Numbered from the stretch's first letter, positions 11,243 to 22,310 are shown. The stretch: 64,000 nt of DNA from Argyresthia goedartella (GCA_949825045.1 OX463809.1:3561501-3625500); one strand, 5' to 3'. The notes: a model not told the origin generated them from the letters alone. Program-made: numbers and translations.

Positions 11243-12061
11243 TGTAAAGTACGGTTGGTTGGTCAGGTAACATTAATTCTATTCATCATCATTAAACTAA
11301 CTCAATGGGGAAGTGCGTACAGATGGAAGAATATGTAGGCCACAGTACAAGGTTTTATTTTGACAATCAATTACAGTAAATACAGTATTACTTAATTTAG
11401 TTACAATACCTTTTTATTGGGATAGTTCCGGGAGGTTTTACACACTTTATCACTATCAACACGTCTATCACTTAGTATCACTCGTAGCATAAATCATCAC
11501 GGACTGAGCTCGCAAAAATGGCGTCATTCCCTTTTATAGGCAATAGCACATGGCATAGCACGGAAGATGTTGGCGCCATTTCTTGAGAGTTCAATGTTTA
11601 GGTTTTAATACAAAATTAAACCACTATAAATATTCAGTAGTTCTACGATGAGTTATCATTGATTTTTACAAATTATAATGTTTATCATTATAAACAATAT
11701 CATACATAAATAAATAAGCACTTGGCGCCAATTCACAATTGAGATCGTTTCCGCCATGACCTACCTTAATCATTTGGCGCCAAGTCACGAAAATAATTGA
11801 ATCGTGCTTGCAATCATACAATGTATATTTAAGAGCAATAATAAGTAATTTTATTAACTTTAATAGGTGCTACTTACACAAATTATAATACCTACTGTTA
11901 AATACACTTGGCGCCAATTTATAATTGAAATCGTATCCGTCATGACCAACTATATTCATTTGGCGCCAAGTCACGAAAAATAACTGAATCATGCTTGTAA
12001 TCAGACTATGTATAAGAGTAATAATAAATAATTTTAGTACGTTTAATAAGTGTTGCTAACA
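11243..12061 (-). repeat. 3' LTR of the Gypsy element
   Basis: This starts TG and ends CA on the plus strand. It contains a tandem pair of about 186 bp (starting near 11719 and 11905), each half bounded by inverted TTGGCGCCAA motifs. The motif TTTGGCGCC resembles an E2F-type site, which is inference. The expected polypurine tract just inside this LTR is not obvious. Confidence 0.95.
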
Positions 12062-12449
12062 GTCGGCCATCTGTAACAATCTAGACCGACCTCGGGCATA
12101 AGCTAGAGACCAAAACTTTTATTAAATTTAACACTATTGAGATCTAAGTAAACACAAGAAATATAATTATGGACTATTAATATCAGGCATCCTTTATAAC
12201 AACAACACATTACATATTATATAATTTACTCGAATTTATCTCTCACCATATTATTAATATAGTTTACAAATCATCACTATTACATTCTATGTATTCCATT
12301 GTATATTTTTATTTTATGTTTTTTTATTGACAACTATTTTCGGTACACTTTTGTGCCTGTGTCCTGATTTATATAGTTTCATATTCAGTTAATACGTATT
12401 CTACGATTGAGTCAAGTAGTTGAAAGTAATCTACGTATTTATATATCAT

Positions 12450-12720
12450 ATCTATATCATCGGCCCTGGTAACCTGAATATAATATAGTCAGCCGCCCAG
12501 CGTCCTGACCCTCGTATTTTGGTACATCATCGGCCATAGTATCCTGACGTACAACATAATTTAAGCCAGCCGCCCAGCGTTCTGACCTTCATTTATAAAT
12601 GCAACACCTTTCACTGTTGACCATTTTCAACAATGTTAGGGTGACACGCCATCAGCCGCCTTGCGTCCTGAGGCTATATTAAGGCATCATCGACCATGGT
12701 AATCTGATGCCTTAACACAA
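12450..12720. repeat. Tandem repeats in the Gypsy 3' untranslated region
   Basis: About three diverged copies of a 70-80-bp unit with the landmarks CATCGGCC and CAGCCGCCCAGCGT. They lie between the integrase stop and the 3' LTR. No coding potential. Confidence 0.7.
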
Positions 12721-12793
12721 AAATAAAACTTTATGTTCCTGCAAAGATAGTAAATTATTATATTATAATTATTACCTTACATGCACGTCCCTA

Positions 12794-14539
12794 TTATTCA
12801 GTATTTTCACTTTCATTCCCGGACGAGACATCGTGAGGCCTTGCGAAATTCAGCCAAGGCTTAATTTTATCAACCGCAACCACATTACTGTAATTCTTAT
12901 TACCCTTTCTGGTTAATGGCGTAGCTTCAATTTGATAACGGTCATGTTTATAAGCCTTAACAATTCGGTACGGCCCTTGATATCTAGGAATTAGCTTTCT
13001 ACTATGTCCTGTAGCCGCCAACTGTCTTTCGACTCTGACCAGATCACCTTCTTTATACGTTGGTGGAGAGCAACGAGATTTGTCGAAGGTATTCTTTTGC
13101 TTAAGTTGAGAATTCGCCACATGGTCGTTGATTTGGTCTCTGATTTGGTCTACATTGCCTAGCCGATAAACTGCCTGGTCATCCTCACTTAAGGCGGTTA
13201 TTAAGCTTCTCTCGCTAGGCCCTGTCAACCTCATACCAAATAACGCTTCAGAGGGGGTGCAACCTATGCCTTTATTGAAGGTGTTGTTGAGCCCCCACTG
13301 TACTTCAGGAAGATGTTCGTCCCATTTATTATCGTTAGTGCCTACACATTTTGTCGTAAGTGATTCAATTATTGTCTTATTGTATCTTTCGACCTGTCCA
13401 TTGGCCCTTGGAGTCGAGACCGCGTTGAGAATGTGCTTGATTCCCTTTTCAACAATGAACCTCTTAAAAGATGTGCTCGTAAAGGATGTGCCCCTATCTG
13501 AAATCAGCCTTTTGGGAACTCCGAAAATGCCAAAATAGTCCCTGAGTATCCTGACGGTATTGAGAGTTTTCGTATTCCTCACTGGTCTAACATAAATGTA
13601 CCGAGTAAATGCGTCGATCATGACAAGGATATGCATACTGCCCTTGCTACTGCGAACGAATGGTCCAACATGATCCACGTGGACAGTGTGGAAGGGCTGA
13701 TCTACTTTTTCAATAGGGTGCAAAAAACCCGGTCGTTTCCCTCCAGCAGACTTTGAGTAAGCACACTCCAAACAAGAACCTACGTATTTTTTTACAAACG
13801 ACCTCATTTTCGCAAACCAATACGTAGCTTGGAGCTTTTCCAAGGTTTTATCTACGGCGAAATGTCCGATATCGTCGTGATTTTGTTTAACCACTTGCCA
13901 CCGTACACCCTTTGGGACGACCCACCTATCACCACGTTCAGTAACCCGAAACAACTTCCCATTTTTTTGTTTGTAGTTAGACCTGATATCAACTATATCA
14001 TTCAAGTTGGGATCCTGCAATATTCCAACAATTCGTTGGACCTCACTGTCAGCGCTCTGTACTGTTACCAACCAATCAGCTTCTGTAACGTTGCGAACCT
14101 GAAGTTCAGCAACATTTGTCTGCACTGGATTCCGACTAAGCGCGTCCACGTGGGCCATAGATTTACCTGCCTTATACTCGATGTTGAAGTCATACTCCTG
14201 CATTTGTGACCACCACCTAGCAACACGGGGAATCATATCTCGTTTAAGGAAAGTTGCCCGCAACGAATTACAATCTGTCACGACCTTGAACCGCACTCCT
14301 ATCAAGTAGACCCTAAATTTCTGCAAGGAACCTATCACGGCGAGCGTTTCCAGATCATATGACGAGTAATTTTGCTCCTCTGGTGTGGTCTGTCTGCTAA
14401 AATATGCCACCGGCTTTAACAGACCATTCTCGTCCTTTTGCAGCAAGATCCCAGCTATTCCCAACTTAGAAGCATCCGTGTGTAACTCCGTCTCTGCATG
14501 TGGATTATAAAGAGCAAGTGTGGGCTTCTGCACGTTCAT
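12794..14539 (-). CDS. Gypsy pol C-terminal part: RNase H and integrase
   Basis: The frame encodes RNase H (HTDASKLGIAGILLQ near residue 20), then an integrase zinc-binding HHCC region (HDDIGHFAVDKT... CLECAY near 215-265). The DDE core follows with VDHVGPF, ISDRGTSF and RANGQVERYN, plus a C-terminal basic domain. The N-terminal end is abrupt: the MNVQKPTL start is an internal pol residue, not a natural initiation site, because the upstream reverse transcriptase is deleted. Integrase itself looks intact. It would normally be read as part of one gag-pol polyprotein. Confidence 0.9.
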   Translation of the reverse strand: MNVQKPTLALYNPHAETELHTDASKLGIAGILLQKDENGLLKPVAYFSRQTTPEEQNYSSYDLETLAVIGSLQKFRVYLIGVRFKVVTDCNSLRATFLKRDMIPRVARWWSQMQEYDFNIEYKAGKSMAHVDALSRNPVQTNVAELQVRNVTEADWLVTVQSADSEVQRIVGILQDPNLNDIVDIRSNYKQKNGKLFRVTERGDRWVVPKGVRWQVVKQNHDDIGHFAVDKTLEKLQATYWFAKMRSFVKKYVGSCLECAYSKSAGGKRPGFLHPIEKVDQPFHTVHVDHVGPFVRSSKGSMHILVMIDAFTRYIYVRPVRNTKTLNTVRILRDYFGIFGVPKRLISDRGTSFTSTSFKRFIVEKGIKHILNAVSTPRANGQVERYNKTIIESLTTKCVGTNDNKWDEHLPEVQWGLNNTFNKGIGCTPSEALFGMRLTGPSERSLITALSEDDQAVYRLGNVDQIRDQINDHVANSQLKQKNTFDKSRCSPPTYKEGDLVRVERQLAATGHSRKLIPRYQGPYRIVKAYKHDRYQIEATPLTRKGNKNYSNVVAVDKIKPWLNFARPHDVSSGNESENTE

Positions 14540-14710
14540 TTGAACTTTTCATTCATTTCTTATTAAGAGCCCTGTAGTCGATACAGAGTCTGAAATCACC
14601 AGTTTTTTTTTCTCACTAGTACTATAGGACTAGCATACGAAGAAGTAGACGGACGCACTATTCCGTTGGCCATCAATTCGTCAACCATGCCTCGCACTAT
14701 CTCGCGCTCC
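14540..14710 (-). pseudogene. Remnant of Gypsy reverse transcriptase N-terminus
   Basis: On the minus strand the frame reads MVDELMANGIVRPSTSSYAS and on to a SPIVLVRKKN motif, the usual start of a Ty3/Gypsy RT. A one-base insertion beside an A-run then shifts the frame and stops follow. The palm region with the (Y/F)xDD motif is absent: the sequence jumps from the RT start to RNase H. This is a deletion plus frameshift, independent of the piggyBac. Confidence 0.85.
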
Positions 14711-14730
14711 TTAACCCATTATAGCCTAGC

Positions 14731-14746
14731 GGTGCTGTTTGGCACC
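14731..14746 (+). repeat. piggyBac subterminal palindrome, left copy
   Basis: GGTGCTGTTTGGCACC preceded by CCTAGC. This is a direct copy of the right-end repeat at 17334-17349, with a less perfect centre. Confidence 0.8.
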
Positions 14747-14928
14747 CAGTTTCTGGCATTCATATATTCGCGCCATAAGCGCCTCACGTACAGTGAACCC
14801 CGGCGATTGGCTATCTATGCGGTGCTAGAGCGAGATAGCTATCAGTTTCAGTACATTGTTTTAACTGGTGAACTTGCTGAGACCTGCACGAGCGTCACAA
14901 AGTCAGTGTTGTGAAATAATTGCAGAAA

Positions 14929-17150
14929 ATGGATTTCAAGCTCAAGTAAGTGGGTTATAATTTTCATATTTCGTGAAATCTATCAATTAAATGCATTTTG
15001 TTTTATGCCTATATACTTGTGTGACTAGATTACATTGTAATATAATTAAGTTTTGTTTGCGTGTTTGTTTTATGGTACTTCAAAATTTACGGGTGCCGTA
15101 TGGCACCTCTAGGTCGATATGGAGTCTATTCCAATTATATGTGTAATGTTTATTTTTGGTTTCTGTGTAGGTTAACAGTGTTTTTTGTCTTGCTAGGGGT
15201 TGTACACTGCATGAGGCACTAGCCCTGCTAGAAGAAGATGAGGAGATTGAGCCGCGGATGCTATACATTGAACCTCCAGAACCTGCAATCGACTCTGACC
15301 AAGATTCGGGCGACAAAGAAGGGGGTAGTTTTATAAATAACCTGACAGGTCGGCAACTCAATGCTGGGTGTGAAGTGGTAATGGCGTCTACGTCTGTGTC
15401 ACCACGTCGATCACGCTCCACAAGTCGCGGAAATGCACGGGTGATACCAGATATACAACCTGAAGCCGGATCATCTCGGACGTTGCCTCGCGGGTCACGT
15501 GCTTCACGAGGCCGCTCTTCTACACGTCGCGGAAGTGGCAGTCTTGGAGTAGGCCGCAAAATTCAGACGCACCCTGAACAACTTGACAATTCTGCAAGTA
15601 ATTCAGACGATTCCGAAGCAGACGAACCACCATCGAAAAAATCAAAAAAGAAGAACGCGTCACGGACATGGATTGATGAGGATTTAGTTCGGGAGCCACC
15701 CATGTTTCCTGAAGGAAATTTTAGTTCACTTCGAGGAAAGTCACCTACTGAGTTTCTGGACTTATTTTTGGGAGAAAGTGTCTACAACCTTTTGGTAGAA
15801 CAGTCACAAAAGTATGCAGCTTTTTTGAATTGCACCGACCCGAAAATATCTACCGAAGAAGTGAAAGCTTTTATCGCAATTCTTGTACTGTCGGGGTATA
15901 ATACCGTTCCCTCTAAGAGACATTACTGGGACCAGGCTGAAGATATGAGAAATTTGATGGTTTATAATACTATGCGACGAGACAGATTTATGACAATCAT
16001 GCGATTCCTACATTGTGCAGACAACAATGAAATGGATGCCACGGACAAGATGTGGAAACTTAGACCGCTCATCAACATTATAAAAAAGAACTTCCAAGCA
16101 AATTACGTTCCGTCTGCTACGCTAAACTATGACGAGTCAATGATCGAGTATTTTGGTAAACATGGCTGTAAGCAGTTTATCCGTGGCAAACCTATTCGTT
16201 TTGGGTATAAAAACTGGTGTCTTAACACGCCCTATGGGTACTTGGTCGATTTTGATATATACCAAGGCAAGACTGGTGAGCAGAACCCTGAATACGACAG
16301 AATGTTTGGTAAAGCGGCATCGCCTCTTGTAAAAATGATAGACAATTTGCCAGATCATGTCAAGTCCTTGCCAATGAGCTTCTATTTTGACAATTTATTC
16401 ACTGGTTTTCAGCTCCTGACTCATTTGAAAAACCGTGGATATGAAGGGACAGGAACAGTTCGTGAGAATCGCGTTCCTAATGATATTCCACTGACGGACA
16501 AAAAAAAAATGACAAAGGCACAGCGTGGCACGCACATCCATACAAAAAGCAAGGAGGAAGATATCATCGTTATCCGCTGGAAAGACAATGCTGTTGTAAC
16601 AGGAATGTCGACTTTACATGGAGTAGAACCAATATCGACCATAAGTCGCTACTGCGCAGCTGAAAAGAAGAAGATACAAGTTCCAAGGCCAGCCATTTTC
16701 ACGGAATACAATAAACATATGGGTGGCACGGATCTAATGGATCAAAATATAAATACTTATCGCATCGGAATCAGAGGCAAGAAATGGTGGTGGCCGATTT
16801 TTACATATCTAATTGATGCGGCTGTATGTAATGCCTGGGTATTATCAAGACGGGCAGGCAGTTCCCTCACCCAGCTTGCTTTCCGACGAGAAATCGTACA
16901 GACTTGCCTTTCGCAGTTCAAAAATTTACCACGAGGCGGTGGCCGTCCTTCAGCTTCAAAGACTTCTAAAACAGGCAATAGGGTCACTGATGATATACGC
17001 TATGATGGGCTAAATCACTTATTAGTTCCCAGCGAATCCCGTCGCAAATGTGCTTTAGAGATGTGCAAGAGTCAGACAAGACTGCAGTGCACTAAATGTA
17101 ACGTAGGCCTCTGTGCATCCTGTAATTACCAATTTCACGTTCGCATGTAA
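14929..17150 (+). CDS. piggyBac transposase, two exons, about 656 aa
   Basis: Cut-and-paste transposase acting at TTAA. Exon 1 is tiny (14929-14945, MDFKL plus two bases of the next codon), with donor AA|GTAAGTG. Exon 2 (15197-17150) follows the acceptor TTGCTAG. The joined frame reads MDFKLKGCTLHEALALLEED, the acidic N-terminus usual in this family. The plain ORF would start only at Met 15258. Catalytic aspartates are in NYDESM (about residue 318), YFDNLFTG (404) and GGTDLMDQ (518 and 521), matching the DDD/D set of piggyBac. The C-terminus has the Cys-rich domain (CALEMC...CTKC...CASC). A Ser/Arg-rich linker precedes the core. All key residues are present and the frame is open, so it is a candidate active enzyme. 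Confidence 0.93.
15092..15107 (-). repeat. piggyBac subterminal palindrome, internal copy
   Basis: GGTGCCGTATGGCACC with CTCTAGG after it, which makes it the inverted orientation relative to the other two copies. It lies inside the 251-bp transposase intron (14946-15196). Confidence 0.8.
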
Positions 17151-17333
17151 AACTAAATAAGTTTCGTGTACTAACTATTACATAAATTCATTAAATAAAT
17201 GCTGTTTTTTATTTATTAATTCACACGTTAATTAATAATCTTCATCATTTTAGAAATAGACGGTAAAATAGTTAGCTAATAAAAGTTAATACGTATCTAA
17301 TGGAGAGATGTAAAGCTTACGTATTGGCCTAGC

Positions 17334-17349
17334 GGTGCCATATGGCACC
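17334..17349 (+). repeat. piggyBac subterminal palindrome, right copy
   Basis: GGTGCCATATGGCACC preceded by CCTAGC, a perfect palindrome 131 bp from the right end. Presumed transposase-binding site. Confidence 0.8.
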
Positions 17350-17484
17350 CATTGTTTTTTCCAAAAGTAAAAAAAAATAAAAACTTTTAATTATTAAAAA
17401 TAGCTCAGGGAGCCTTCAAAAACAATATATATAAAAATTATCAATTTCTAAGCCACTAAAATAATTCAGGTCATAATGGGTTAA

Positions 17485-19726
17485 ATGCTAGTCTATATGG
17501 CCTATAAACGACTGGTTCGTTATCTGAGAGGTCTATTTTCATTTCTGCTACAGTTGTGTTACCCAATTCGGCAAGGTCAAAAGCAAAACATTCTCTATAC
17601 TGGTTTAGTAGTGATAGTAGTTCTTCTTTTCCATGTTGAGAAACATCATTACCTATGCTCACATCGTCTTCCGTAATCGATCGCGACTCGGAGGAACTTT
17701 CCTTTAAGGTCGTTACGTTTAAAACTTTATGATCGCTATCTTTGTGCGCTAAACGACAACGGGAAATCACACATCCCTTTTCTATGACAACGGGTGCAGG
17801 CGAAGAACAAGTGACAATTATCTCGAATACACCAGCCTCTGGTACAGTGTATAACCCCGGCTGAATCATATATGAACAGCCAGGTGGACAACGGAACGAG
17901 CCTTCGATGAACACGTCACCAGAAACCCGTGGTTCTGTACACACCTCAACAGTAGCAACGTTGTCAATCTGGATGTTCTTTTGGCAAATAAGATTTATCT
18001 TATTAGGTTTGGAACATACGGAACTGAGCTGCGATATCTCCAAGCTTTCGCTCGTCTTATGAACCAAAATGTGAGGCTGTTCCGTAAAGGATTGTCCTAT
18101 CATGAGAGGTACATTCATTGAACTATCCGGGACAACCAATAACTCTACCGAAGCTCCAACGTCATCAATGTTAACTGTTACAGTACGCTTCCCTAGAGTA
18201 TGAACCACAGAATTACCAAAACCGTTGAGAACTGGTAGGTTATCAGTGTCAAATTGGGAGAAGACCATCTTGGAAACAGAGCTCTTTATCATGCAACACT
18301 CGCTGCCAAAATCGACGAAGGCTTCTAACGGCACGCCATTCACAGTGGCCATCTTATAGTATTTGCTATTAGTGTCCTCGCCGTTCAAGACTAAAAGTAC
18401 AGATTTCGAGTTGGATGACGGAGGCAGCCTTGTGGAATAACAATCATCAACCACGTGACCGGCCTTCAAACAGCGGGTGCACTTCAATAATGGCTTAGTG
18501 CACTGAGAAATAACGTGTCCCTCTTCTCTACAATTAAAACATTTTGGTTTCCTATTTGTATCCTTGTTTCGTGCTGGACCTGATTGTGTTTGTGGCTCGC
18601 TAACTTTACTGATTTGTCCCCTTACTACTCTGCGCTCAACGGCCTGCCTGTAACCCCTCGCATTCCGTAAATAGGGCAACAGTTTATCAGGGTCACTAAA
18701 CTGAACCGCTTCGGCCCCCAATCGCACGTTACGGTCGTCGATGCCATGCAGGACACACTCTACTGCCCGCTTTCCCGTTATGTCACACCTATTGATCAAG
18801 GCTACTTTCTCATAAAAGTAGTTCTCCAACGATTCACCGAACCGGGCCCGTTTAGCCAACATATCGCTAAGAGTTTGACCATAGTTTTCGTCAGAGGGGA
18901 AAGCGGTCTGTAGTTTTCTCTGCCACTCCTCCCATGAAAAGAGAACAGTTGATAGTCCTTCGTACCAGCGCTGAGCAACTCCGCGCAATTTCGGCATCGC
19001 GTAGTGAATGGTTTGTCTGTCAGACCATCTATATATAGATGCGCACTCATTGACCTTTTGAAGCCACATCTTCATCGTCTGTTCTCTTTTCGATGGGTCG
19101 AATTCTGGTACAGCATTATGTACGGAGTCCAATCTCTCATTTACATGTGTTTTAGATAATGTCTTGATTGCCTCAATTAACTGAGCTACTGGATTATTAG
19201 AATGAGTCACCTTAACCATCCCATCGGCAGCTTCAGTAGCCTGGTTGAAGGAGCGCTCGCTGAAGCGGCTACGCGAACGCCGATCCTCGCGACTATGTGG
19301 ACGCCCGCTCGTTGGCTCCACAGCACGATCGCGCCGATCCCCAAGACGACGGCTTCGGGAGCGCCGGTTGCCGCGGCTGCGCGACCGCCCACCGGAACGG
19401 CTGCGCAAGCGTCGCGAGGGCCGCTCACCGTGGTCACGTGCATGACGGTCCGGATACATCCTTGAACGGCTGCGGGAACTGCGAATCCTCGAGCGACTGC
19501 GAGGGGTTGAGCGACTGCGTGAGCGCTCAGCAACGCGACCTCGCGACCGCTGGTTCCAGACGCTGCAGGAGCGTCTTTCCGCGTCTGGTCCACCCTGCAG
19601 TATTGCAGACCGCTCCCTCCGCTCCAACGATCGCGGAGCCGTAGATTGCAGGGCTGGAGGCACCCCTGGCTCCATCCACTGCGGAGACTGATCTCCCGAA
19701 GGCATTCCCTCTTCGTGATACTCCAT
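17485..19726 (-). CDS. Gypsy gag, protease and start of RT, truncated by piggyBac
   Basis: About 747 codons up to the TTAA; the frame then runs a few codons into piggyBac and stops at 17471-17473. The order is a Ser/Arg-rich N-terminus (about residues 60-165), a gag capsid-like region (about 180-370), and two zinc knuckles, CFNCREEGHVISQC and CTRCLKAGHVVDDC (about 395-430). A pepsin-type protease follows with FVDFGSECCMI near residue 475 (DFG in place of the usual DSG/DTG), then a linker leading to the RT start YRPYRLAF. The SR-like N-terminus is unusual for gag. With piggyBac present, no full gag-pol can be made. Confidence 0.9.
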
Positions 19727-20330
19727 AAAGTCTGGAACGGGAAATATGCAACAGCAGAAAGATGCCGTAGATTCACTCTATTCGCGCTCCAACATGCCCA
19801 AGTCATAAGCATTTAAAAATAAGATTTAAAAAAACATATTTAAATATAGGGTATTTAAAAAAAAATAAAAAAAATAATATGCAAACTGTTCCTTATTTTA
19901 ATCTGCACTGGGGGGGGGGATAGGGGGGAACAAAAATTCAATCTATTTTGAGGTAGGCCTAACGGTTTACGAGATAACCTCCTCAATCCTAATTCATACT
20001 GATTTGTGACAAGGACTACAGCTGCTACTGATAAATCAAACACAGACCCACAGTATTAAGTCAGATGATGATAATTACCATTGAAACAATGCACTTTAAA
20101 TAATCTACCAACCGCACTCACCCAAAATAGGATATTATTTCAATTTAATACATTACATTACTTTGGTTTAATTTATCTTATTTTAGGGGGACTGCAAGAT
20201 AGCAAGGCAGAATGGCTTGCAGATGTTTGGTTGAAGTAGCGTAAATGTTCACGATAGATGTACTACACAGACGTTATAGAATGAGAGGAATTTATCTACG
20301 AAAGTGCACATAATTGTATTAAGCGAATAG

Positions 20331-20347
20331 GCATCCCACTTCTGAGA
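20331..20347 (-). promoter_or_regulatory. Putative primer binding site of Gypsy
   Basis: Directly inside the 5' LTR the minus strand reads TCTCAGAAGTGGG, close to the complement of a leucine tRNA 3' end (expected TGTCAGAAGTGGG). The usual leading TGG is not present at the LTR border, so priming may start within the LTR end or be imperfect. Confidence 0.6.
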
Positions 20348-21166
20348 TGTAAAGTACGGTTGGTTGGTCAGGTAACATTAATTCTATTCATCATCATTAA
20401 ACTAACTCAATGGGGAAGTGCGTACAGATGGAAGAATATGTAGGCCACAGTACAAGGTTTTATTTTGACAATCAATTACAGTAAATACAGTATTACTTAA
20501 TTTAGTTACAATACCTTTTTATTGGGATAGTTCCGGGAGGTTTTACACACTTTATCACTATCAACACGTCTATCACTTAGTATCACTCGTAGCATAAATC
20601 ATCACGGACTGAGCTCGCAAAAATGGCGTCATTCCCTTTTATAGGCAATAGCACATGGCATAGCACGGAAGATGTTGGCGCCATTTCTTGAGAGTTCAAT
20701 GTTTAGGTTTTAATACAAAATTAAACCACTATAAATATTCAGTAGTTCTACGATGAGTTATCATTGATTTTTACAAATTATAATGTTTATCATTATAAAC
20801 AATATCATACATAAATAAATAAGCACTTGGCGCCAATTCACAATTGAGATCGTTTCCGCCATGACCTACCTTAATCATTTGGCGCCAAGTCACGAAAATA
20901 ATTGAATCGTGCTTGCAATCATACAATGTATATTTAAGAGCAATAATAAGTAATTTTATTAACTTTAATAGGTGCTACTTACACAAATTATAATACCTAC
21001 TGTTAAATACACTTGGCGCCAATTTATAATTGAAATCGTATCCGTCATGACCAACTATATTCATTTGGCGCCAAGTCACGAAAAATAACTGAATCATGCT
21101 TGTAATCAGACTATGTATAAGAGTAATAATAAATAATTTTAGTACGTTTAATAAGTGTTGCTAACA
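20348..21166 (-). repeat. 5' LTR of the Gypsy element
   Basis: This has the same 819 bp as the copy at 11243-12061, with no difference seen by eye. It contains the promoter for minus-strand transcription and the same internal 186-bp tandem pair with TTGGCGCCAA motifs. Confidence 0.95.
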
Positions 21167-21504
21167 TACATTAGAAGAAATCAAATGTCTACTTTAGGAA
21201 AATCATAATGTGAGGTAGCACAACCAATTACTTTTTTTTGTGCGTTTACTTTTATACAAAGAGAGTGATCGGTAACAGACCACCGAAGTGGACTTTTAGG
21301 TTGAAATTGTTCTGTAAATATCGTTTTATTATTATTATGGTTTTAATAACGAATACGTTATAGAGATTTGGAATACATTAACTTCAAGATTAACATAGTT
21401 TTTATTCTGTAATTTATGTTTTCACTTTTAAACAAGCTGTAACACTTTTTTTTAGGGTTATGACAATGACCCATACTTATTTAACTACGTTTAGTCAGTG
21501 TTTG

Positions 21505-21550
21505 ACGATGATTTAGCGTGTTTAGTTCTTAAATCACGCTAAATCATCGT
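21505..21550. repeat. Perfect 16-bp hairpin
   Basis: Arms ACGATGATTTAGCGTG (21505-21520) and its complement (21535-21550), with a 14-base loop. The stem is short for an animal pre-miRNA. No coding function. Confidence 0.75.
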
Positions 21551-22310
21551 AAAATGCAAATATATGTACCTATCGGTACAAGTAGGTAAAAGATTGTCTA
21601 CATATAATTCAACTCAACTTGCCTTGTACAGCCGATACAGTTTTACTAAAATTAGCAACTATTTGTATCATTCCAAAACGTTATGTATTTTATATTATTT
21701 GCTGTAGTCACAGCTCCTCCTGTCACACTCCTGCTTTGGTAAACGCCCAAACACAACTAAATTTGAACTGATGTTTGCTAGAGGCGACAACACAACAAAC
21801 TTAGCAGCGAGTCACCGCGATGGATGACATTATCCAAGGTCCTTGAATCAATACAAGTCACGATGCAAACTCTTAAGCAGTTGGCATTAAGGTGTGATTT
21901 CGCGTACGACCCTATTAACATTCAGATATTAGCAAGCAAAACCAAATTAATTGACGATTTCTTCTACAACCTGGGTCATTGACGCGCTGATTATCAAACA
22001 ACGCTGTATCTTTCATACTATAAATGAAGATAAGGGGCTGATCGGGAACTGGCTTATCATTGTTTTGATACAGCTATTTATGTTTGCAGGTAAGAACACC
22101 TAACAGCTATTGTTTGAAATTCACCTAAAGGTGAATGTGTTGGTGAATAAAATGTCCAAGTGTCAGTTTGTTATTTAACCTAGCTTTGACATTTCGATAG
22201 CAAATAAATGTACGCTGTTATGTTAATTTACTTTAAGTTGTAGTTATTGCAATTAGAAGCTTCATTTAGTTTTTAGTATGTACTATTTTAAAATAAGATC
22301 TTCACGACTC
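21551..22310. other. AT-rich spacer without recognisable genes
   Basis: I see no supported coding exon or complete mobile element here. Confidence 0.5.

Larger units (their letters stand above)
14715..17480 (+). mobile_element. Intact-looking piggyBac transposon, 2766 bp
   Basis: The element begins CCCATTATAG and ends CATAATGGG, so the terminal inverted repeat starts CCCATTAT. It is flanked by TTAA at 14711-14714 and 17481-17484, the piggyBac target. It interrupts the Gypsy gag-pol frame. It carries a complete transposase gene and three copies of a palindromic subterminal repeat. Nothing visible is broken, so it may be autonomous. Confidence 0.95.
11243..21166 (-). mobile_element. Ty3/Gypsy LTR retrotransposon with nested piggyBac
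   Basis: Two 819-bp LTRs (TGTAAAG...GCTAACA) bracket gag, protease, RNase H and integrase regions read on the minus strand. The flanks are a 4-bp target duplication, TACA at 11239-11242 and 21167-21170. I saw no LTR difference by eye, so insertion was recent. The reverse transcriptase core is missing and the frame is shifted there, and a piggyBac sits at 14715-17480. Net of piggyBac the element is about 7.2 kb. No env-like ORF is present. It lies inside the DNA transposon at 7651-21293. Confidence 0.95.
7651..21293 (-). mobile_element. Host DNA transposon carrying the 781-aa ORF, split by Gypsy (approximate limits)
   Basis: The motif CCACCGAA or its complement recurs on both sides of the 781-codon ORF: at 7651-7685, beside the stop codon at 7831-7845, in a palindromic cluster at 10755-10824, at 11154-11168 (one mismatch) and, beyond the inserted Gypsy element, at 21281-21288. 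I read this as the terminal and subterminal repeats of one DNA transposon of roughly 3.7 kb that was later interrupted at 11239-11242 by Gypsy. Exact TIR ends and the target duplication could not be fixed by eye, so these limits are the outermost motif copies only. Confidence 0.5.

Noticed and set aside
15080..15559. Minus-strand ORF of 159 codons inside piggyBac
   Set aside because: Antisense to the Ser/Arg-rich N-terminal linker of the transposase; no domain.
19202..19812. Several overlapping frames opposite and beside the Gypsy gag N-terminus
   Set aside because: Shadows of the Arg/Ser-rich gag coding strand; the minus-strand gag frame with zinc knuckles is the real one.
21505..21550. Pre-miRNA
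   Set aside because: The stem is only 16 bp, shorter than a normal animal precursor, and no flanking basal stem is visible.
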